Source: Promicromonospora umidemergens
GTDB taxonomy: Bacteria; Actinomycetota; Actinomycetes; Actinomycetales; Cellulomonadaceae
Assembly: GCF_024171995.1 (NCBI RefSeq)
Contig: NZ_JAMTCT010000008.1
Location: 124,001-188,000 of the forward strand
DNA: 64,000 bases
Direction: 5' to 3'
The notes beneath the pieces are model-generated. The model worked only from the letters and a program-made list of their open reading frames with translations, made no database searches and was not told the DNA's origin. Below are positions 59,828 to 64,000 of the stretch, in pieces; the stretch's first letter is position 1; every line of letters begins with the position of its first letter. A program made the translations under genes and the position numbers.

Positions 59828-61878
59828 GTGCGCAGGACAAGCCTCAGGGCGCGACGTCGGGAGCGACGGGCGGTGCGGCGCCGTCGGGTACGGCGGGTCC
59901 GGCCACCGCGCCCGCGGCCCCGCCGCCCGGACGTGGCCCCGGCGGTGGCGGGCCGATGGGCAGCATGGGCATGCCCGTGCAGAAGCCGATGGACTTCAAG
60001 GGTTCGCTGCGCCGGTTCGCCGGCTCGCTGCGCCCCGAGCGGCTGAACGTCGTGGTCCTGATGGTGCTGGGTATCGGCTCGGTGGCACTCACCGTGCTCG
60101 GGCCCAAGCTGCTCGGTGACGCGACGAACGTGATCTTCGCCGGCTTCGTGGGCGCCCAGCTGCCCGACGGTGTGACCACCGAGCAGGCGATCGACGGGCT
60201 GCGCGCCGAGGGTCAGGACCAGCAGGCGGACCTGATCTCCGGCATGCCGGGGCTGGTGCCCGGCCAGGGCATCGACTTCACGCTGCTGGCGCAGACCCTC
60301 GGCTGGGTGGTGGCGGCGTACCTCGGGGCGTTCCTGTTCGGCTGGCTGCAGGCGCGGATCACCACCGGCGTCGTGCAGCGGACCATGCGGAACCTGCGCG
60401 ACGAGGTCGAGTCGAAGCTGCACCGGATCCCGCTGTCCTACGTGGACGCCAAGCAGCGCGGGGAGATCCTGTCGCGGGTCACCAACGACATCGACAACGT
60501 GGCCCAGACGACCACCCAGACCCTCGCTCAGCTCGTGACGGCAGTGCTCACGGTGGTGGGTGTGCTCGGCATGATGTTCTGGATCTCGCCGCTCCTCGCG
60601 CTCGTGGCGCTCGTGACCGTGCCGCTGTCCGTGATCGTGACGATGCAGATCGCCAAGCGCAGCCAGCCGCAGTTCGTGGAGCAGTGGGCGGCCACCGGAC
60701 GGCTCAACGCGCACATCGAGGAGTCGTTCACCGGCCACGCCCTCGTGAAGGTCTACGGGCACCAGGAGGCGACCGCCGAGGTGTTCGCCAAGGAGAACGC
60801 CGGGCTGTACTCGTCGAGCTTCAAGGCGCAGTTCATCTCGGGCACCATCCAGCCCGCCATGGGGTTCCTCGGAAACCTGAACTACGTGCTCGTTGCGGTG
60901 ATCGGCGGGCTCCGCGTGGCGTCCGGCACGTTGTCGCTGGGTGACGTGCAGGCGTTCATCCAGTACTCGCGCCAGTTCACGCAACCGCTCACCCAGGTCG
61001 CCTCGATGATGAACCTGCTGCAGTCCGGCGTGGCCTCCGCCGAGCGGGTGTTCGACCTCCTTGACGCGCCGGAGCAGTCCGCTGACCCGGCCGAGTCGCA
61101 GAAGGTCGAGCCGGTGCGCGGGCGGGTCGCGTTCGAGGACGTCAGGTTCTCGTACACGCCCGACCAGCAGCTCATCACCGGGCTGAACCTGGTCGCGGAG
61201 CCGGGGCAGACCATCGCCGTCGTCGGTCCGACGGGTGCCGGCAAGACGACGCTGGTCAACCTCCTCATGCGGTTCTACGAGGTCGACGGTGGGCGCATCA
61301 CGCTCGACGGCGTCGACACGCGCGACATGTCGCGTGACGACCTGCGCTCGTCGGTCGGGATGGTGCTGCAGGACACCTGGCTCTTCAAGGGCACCATCGA
61401 GGAGAACCTGCGGTACGGGGTGTCCGACGGCGATTCGGTGGACGAGGAGGAGTTCCTCGCCGCCACCCGGGCCACCCACGTGGACCCGTTCGTGCGGACC
61501 CTGCCGGACGGCTACGACACCGTCGTGGACGAGGAGGGCTCCAGCGTCAGCGCGGGGGAGAAGCAGCTGCTCACGCTCGCGCGGGCGTTCCTCGCCGACC
61601 CGGCGATCCTGGTGCTCGACGAGGCGACGTCGTCCGTGGACACCCGCACCGAGGTGCTGGTGCAGGAGGCCATGAACCGGCTGCGCAAGGACCGGACGTC
61701 GTTCGTCATCGCGCACCGCCTGTCCACCATCCGCGACGCCGACGTGATCCTCGTGATGGAGCACGGCGACATCGTGGAGCAGGGCTCGCACGACGAGCTG
61801 CTCGCGGCCGACGGCGCGTACGCGCGGCTCTACGCGAGCCAGTTCGCGGCCCCGGTCGTGGAGGAGCCTGCGACGTAG
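59824..61878 (+). CDS. ABC exporter half-transporter B (catalytic Walker B subunit), 684 residues
   Basis: A disordered Ala/Gly/Pro N-terminal tail of ~50 residues precedes six helices (VVVLMVLGIGSVALTVLGPK) with an extracellular loop of about 60 residues between helices 1 and 2 (LPDGVTTEQAIDGLRAEGQD). The ATPase has VVGPTGAGKTTLVNLLMRFY, the signature VSAGEKQLLTLARAF and Walker B ILVLDEATSSVDTRTE with the Glu kept. The signature SAGEK is non-canonical, which matches the complementary degenerate composite site. It forms a heterodimer with the previous protein. The ATGA overlap couples them. Confidence 0.92.
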   Translation: MSAQDKPQGATSGATGGAAPSGTAGPATAPAAPPPGRGPGGGGPMGSMGMPVQKPMDFKGSLRRFAGSLRPERLNVVVLMVLGIGSVALTVLGPKLLGDATNVIFAGFVGAQLPDGVTTEQAIDGLRAEGQDQQADLISGMPGLVPGQGIDFTLLAQTLGWVVAAYLGAFLFGWLQARITTGVVQRTMRNLRDEVESKLHRIPLSYVDAKQRGEILSRVTNDIDNVAQTTTQTLAQLVTAVLTVVGVLGMMFWISPLLALVALVTVPLSVIVTMQIAKRSQPQFVEQWAATGRLNAHIEESFTGHALVKVYGHQEATAEVFAKENAGLYSSSFKAQFISGTIQPAMGFLGNLNYVLVAVIGGLRVASGTLSLGDVQAFIQYSRQFTQPLTQVASMMNLLQSGVASAERVFDLLDAPEQSADPAESQKVEPVRGRVAFEDVRFSYTPDQQLITGLNLVAEPGQTIAVVGPTGAGKTTLVNLLMRFYEVDGGRITLDGVDTRDMSRDDLRSSVGMVLQDTWLFKGTIEENLRYGVSDGDSVDEEEFLAATRATHVDPFVRTLPDGYDTVVDEEGSSVSAGEKQLLTLARAFLADPAILVLDEATSSVDTRTEVLVQEAMNRLRKDRTSFVIAHRLSTIRDADVILVMEHGDIVEQGSHDELLAADGAYARLYASQFAAPVVEEPAT

Positions 61879-61892
61879 GTCCGCCGACCGGG

Positions 61893-61953
61893 AGACGACC
61901 ATGCAGCTGCTGCTACGACGCACGAGATCGTGGCAGCAGCTGCATGGTCGTCT
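61893..61953 (+). terminator. Strong terminator after the ABC exporter
   Basis: AGACGACCATGCAGCTGCTG and one further base at 61893-61913 pair perfectly with 61933-61953. The loop holds a smaller CACGA/TCGTG hairpin. TTTT follows directly, a classic rho-independent terminator. Confidence 0.88.
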
Positions 61954-61972
61954 TTTCGTTGACCGTCGAAGA

Positions 61973-62007
61973 CATATCGTGTTTCGATAGTATCGACAAA
62001 CGATATG
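61973..62007. promoter_or_regulatory. Nested palindrome upstream of the DUF2975/XRE pair
   Basis: TCGATAGTATCGA (6-bp arms around one base) is flanked by CATATCGT at 61973-61980 and ACGATATG at 62000-62007, so the whole 35-base element is symmetric. It is AT-rich for this genome and ends 24 bases before the DUF2975 start. Likely the promoter and operator for the pair, perhaps bound by the XRE protein. Confidence 0.6.
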
Positions 62008-62030
62008 CCGATGACGACGGGGTGACGACG

Positions 62031-62615
62031 ATGGCCAAGTGGATCGACGACCAGCGACAGAACATCGAGGTGATGGCGCTCGCGGGTGGCCTCGCGGTGC
62101 TCGCCGGGCTCGTGGTGCTCGTCCGCGACCTGGTGCGGATCCTGCCCAACCGCGACGTCCCGGTCCCGGTCGAGCTCGCGAAGGTGCCGCACGACCTCCT
62201 GCTGGACGGCACCACCACGGCTCAGGCGACCGAGGCGGTGATCCGGGTCTCCGACCTCAACCCGGTGCCGTATGCGGTGGTGCTGGCCGCCGCCCTGCTG
62301 CCGACGATCACGCTGATGCTGGTCGCCGTCTGCTTCACCGTGCTCGGCAGGTCGTTCCGGAGCGGCGACTTCTTCGCACGGCGGAGCGTGCGGACGATGA
62401 ACGTCACGGCGCTCACCCTCGTGCTGGGTTCCGTGGCGATCCCGACGCTGCAGGGGCTGGCGGCGGACAGCGCCCTGGCCACCGTCGACATCGAGTTCGG
62501 CCCGACGCTGGAGATCGACTGGGTCCTGTTCATGGCGGGCTTGCTCCTCGGCACCGTCTGGCACGCGTTCCAGCGCGGTGCCCGCCTGCAGCAGGACACG
62601 GAGGGCCTCGTCTGA
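62031..62615 (+). CDS. DUF2975 family membrane protein, 194 residues
   Basis: Four helices are visible: VMALAGGLAVLAGLVVLVRD, YAVVLAAALLPTITLMLVAV, NVTALTLVLGSVAIPTLQGL and LFMAGLLLGTVWHAFQ. The loop GRSFRSGDFFARRSVRTMN is the family signature between helices 2 and 3. Start ATG at 62031 sits six bases after GGGGTGA; a GTG at 62022 is less likely. It shares one base with the XRE gene (TGATG). DUF2975 proteins are usually paired with a YozG-like regulator; the function is unknown, possibly membrane-stress signalling. Confidence 0.85.
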   Translation: MAKWIDDQRQNIEVMALAGGLAVLAGLVVLVRDLVRILPNRDVPVPVELAKVPHDLLLDGTTTAQATEAVIRVSDLNPVPYAVVLAAALLPTITLMLVAVCFTVLGRSFRSGDFFARRSVRTMNVTALTLVLGSVAIPTLQGLAADSALATVDIEFGPTLEIDWVLFMAGLLLGTVWHAFQRGARLQQDTEGLV

Positions 62616-62842
62616 TGCCGACGGAGGACCACGGCCGCGTGCACTGCCGCCTCGACGAGCTGCTGGCGGAGCGCGGCATGACGCTGGCCAGGCTCGCCGA
62701 GCTGGTCGGCGTCACGGTGGTGAACCTGTCGGTGCTCAAGAACGACCGAGCCAAGGCCGTGCGCTTCTCCACGCTCACGGCGATCTGCGACGTGCTGCGG
62801 TGCGAGGTGGGTGACCTTCTGGTGGTCACCCCACGACCGTGA
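62615..62842 (+). CDS. XRE/YozG-type small transcription regulator, 75 residues
   Basis: Almost entirely one Cro/C1 HTH: LDELLAERGMTLARLAELVG, VTVVNLSVLKNDRAKAVRFS, TLTAICDVLRCEVGDLLVV. The start ATG overlaps the DUF2975 stop. It is the usual partner of DUF2975 and probably controls the operon through the symmetric element at 61973-62007. No sensor domain is present, so the membrane partner may convey the signal. Confidence 0.9.
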   Translation: MPTEDHGRVHCRLDELLAERGMTLARLAELVGVTVVNLSVLKNDRAKAVRFSTLTAICDVLRCEVGDLLVVTPRP

Positions 62843-62864
62843 GCCGCGCGGCTAGGGTCTGCGC

Positions 62865-64000
62865 GTGACCTCTCTCTTCACCGCGCCCACCGAAGGACGC
62901 CCGCCCGACCCGAGCCTCGCGCACCGGCGCGCCGATGCCACGGTGACCCTGCGCGGACCGGACGGGGCGCCGCTGGCCGACCGGGAGGTCGTCGTGCGGC
63001 AGACGCGGCACGCGTTCCTGTTCGGCTGCATCGGGTTCGACCTGGTGGACCTCGCGAACGGCGCCTCGCAGGACCCGGAGTACGACGACCGCCTCGCCGA
63101 CGCCTGGTTCGACGTCTTCAACCAGACCACCCTGCCGTTCTACTGGGGCACGTTCGAGCCGGAGCGCGGGGCGCCGCAGACGGAGCGCCTGCTCGCCGCG
63201 GCGCGCTGGTTCGCCGAGCGCGGCACCGTGGTCAAGGGGCACCCGCTGGTGTGGCACACGGTGCAGCCGGGCTGGCTCCGCGGGCTGCCCGACGCCGAGG
63301 TCGAGCGGCTGCAGCGCGAGCGCATCCGGCGCGACGTCGCGGCGTTCCGGGGCGTGGTCGACACGTGGGACGCCATCAACGAGGTGGTGATCATGCCCGT
63401 GTTCACCGCGGAGGAGAACGCGATCACGCCGCTGGCGCGCCGCAAGGGGCGCGTCGAGATGATCCGGATGGCGTTCGAGGAGGCCCGCGCCGAGAACCCG
63501 GGCGCGACGCTGCTGCTCAACGACTTCGACCTGTCCACCGCCTACGAGTGCCTCATCGAGGCGGTGCTGGAGGCCGGGATCCGGATCGACCGGCTCGGCC
63601 TGCAGAGCCACATGCACCAGGGCTACATCGGGGAGGAGAAGACCCTCGCGATCCTCGACCGGTTCTCGCGGTACGGCATCCCGATCCACTTCACGGAGAC
63701 GACGCTGATGTCGGGCGACGTGATGCCCGCGCACATCCAGGACCTCAACGACTGGCAGGTCGAGTCGTGGCCGTCCACGCCGGAGGGCGAGGCGCGCCAG
63801 GCCGACGAGGTCGAGCGGCACTACCGGACGCTGCTGTCCCACCCGAGCGTGGAGGCCATGACCTACTGGGGCCTGTCGGACCGCGGGATGTGGCTGGGCG
63901 CGCCCGGCGGCCTGCTGCGGGCGGACGGTTCGCGCAAGCCCGCGTTCGACCGGCTGCGGGAGCTGGTCAAGGGCGAGTGGTGGCTGCCGCCCACGACGCT
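62865..64000 (+). CDS. GH10 endo-xylanase-like protein, incomplete at the right edge
   Basis: The frame is open from the GTG at 62865 to the window end (378 codons). After an N-terminal beta-sandwich-like stretch (HRRADATVTLRGPDGAPLAD), GH10 motifs appear: FNQTTLPFYWGTFEPERG, KGHPLVWHTVQPGWL, the acid/base Glu173 in TWDAINEVV, LLLNDFDLSTAYE, LGLQSHMHQGY, and the nucleophile Glu278 in IHFTETTLMSGD. No signal peptide is visible, so it is probably cytoplasmic and acts on imported xylo-oligosaccharides. It lies 22 bases after the XRE gene, but the start has no clear ribosome site. Confidence 0.88.
   Translation, partial: MTSLFTAPTEGRPPDPSLAHRRADATVTLRGPDGAPLADREVVVRQTRHAFLFGCIGFDLVDLANGASQDPEYDDRLADAWFDVFNQTTLPFYWGTFEPERGAPQTERLLAAARWFAERGTVVKGHPLVWHTVQPGWLRGLPDAEVERLQRERIRRDVAAFRGVVDTWDAINEVVIMPVFTAEENAITPLARRKGRVEMIRMAFEEARAENPGATLLLNDFDLSTAYECLIEAVLEAGIRIDRLGLQSHMHQGYIGEEKTLAILDRFSRYGIPIHFTETTLMSGDVMPAHIQDLNDWQVESWPSTPEGEARQADEVERHYRTLLSHPSVEAMTYWGLSDRGMWLGAPGGLLRADGSRKPAFDRLRELVKGEWWLPPTT

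Overview
The window is high-GC actinobacterial DNA, most like a plant-biomass-degrading member of the Micrococcales (Promicromonosporaceae/Cellulomonadaceae type). The evidence is uniform GC-rich codon use, many GTG starts, a FAS-II fabG-fabI pair, a SURF1/DUF3099 block, actinobacterial glgC and glgA, and secreted GH43 and GH10-type glycosidases. No rRNA, tRNA, CRISPR array or intact transposase was recognised. The taxonomic guess is an inference from gene content.

Positions 1-22.5 kb are an accessory, defence-type island. It opens with a partial gene and a broken DUF6308 gene. Next come an HNH nuclease divergent from a membrane-anchored unknown protein, a CinA N-domain protein, and a short macro/PLD chimera that looks truncated. 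A small HTH gene with an unknown partner follows, then an EVE-like/HNH protein whose two catalytic His positions are changed. A 1730-residue SF1 helicase carries a Vsr/DUF559-like nuclease domain and an Lsr2-like DNA-binding domain. Two overlapping paralogous P-loop GTPases follow on the other strand, one with a DUF697-like membrane tail. The island ends in a complete four-gene Wadjet (JetABCD) anti-plasmid operon whose genes overlap by 4 bases each. The helicase-nuclease-Lsr2 protein, the EVE-HNH protein and the GTPase pair are the best candidates for something not yet described.

Positions 22.6-43.4 kb hold a mixed metabolic and envelope block: two serine beta-lactamase-like hydrolases, a NarL-type two-component system, a DedA protein, and a MacB/FtsX-type ABC exporter. 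A second, short threonyl-tRNA synthetase sits behind a leader peptide with three consecutive Thr codons and an intrinsic terminator. Then come a zinc metalloprotease, a NERD protein, tandemly duplicated MFS transporters, a secreted GH43 arabinanase-like enzyme behind a palindromic operator, an ABC-F ATPase and the SURF1 block.

Positions 43.6-64 kb look like core chromosome: fabG-fabI-sixA, serB, divergent glgC/glgA, and an ABC/two-component cluster whose permease is split by an extra G in a G6 run. After these come a P-loop kinase-like gene, an ABC ATPase, NfeD with an SPFH protein, and a TetR gene with a palindromic operator that leads into a heterodimeric ABC exporter. The window ends with a DUF2975/XRE pair and a GH10 gene that runs off the end. 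Several intergenic gaps carry long perfect hairpins that serve as likely terminators.
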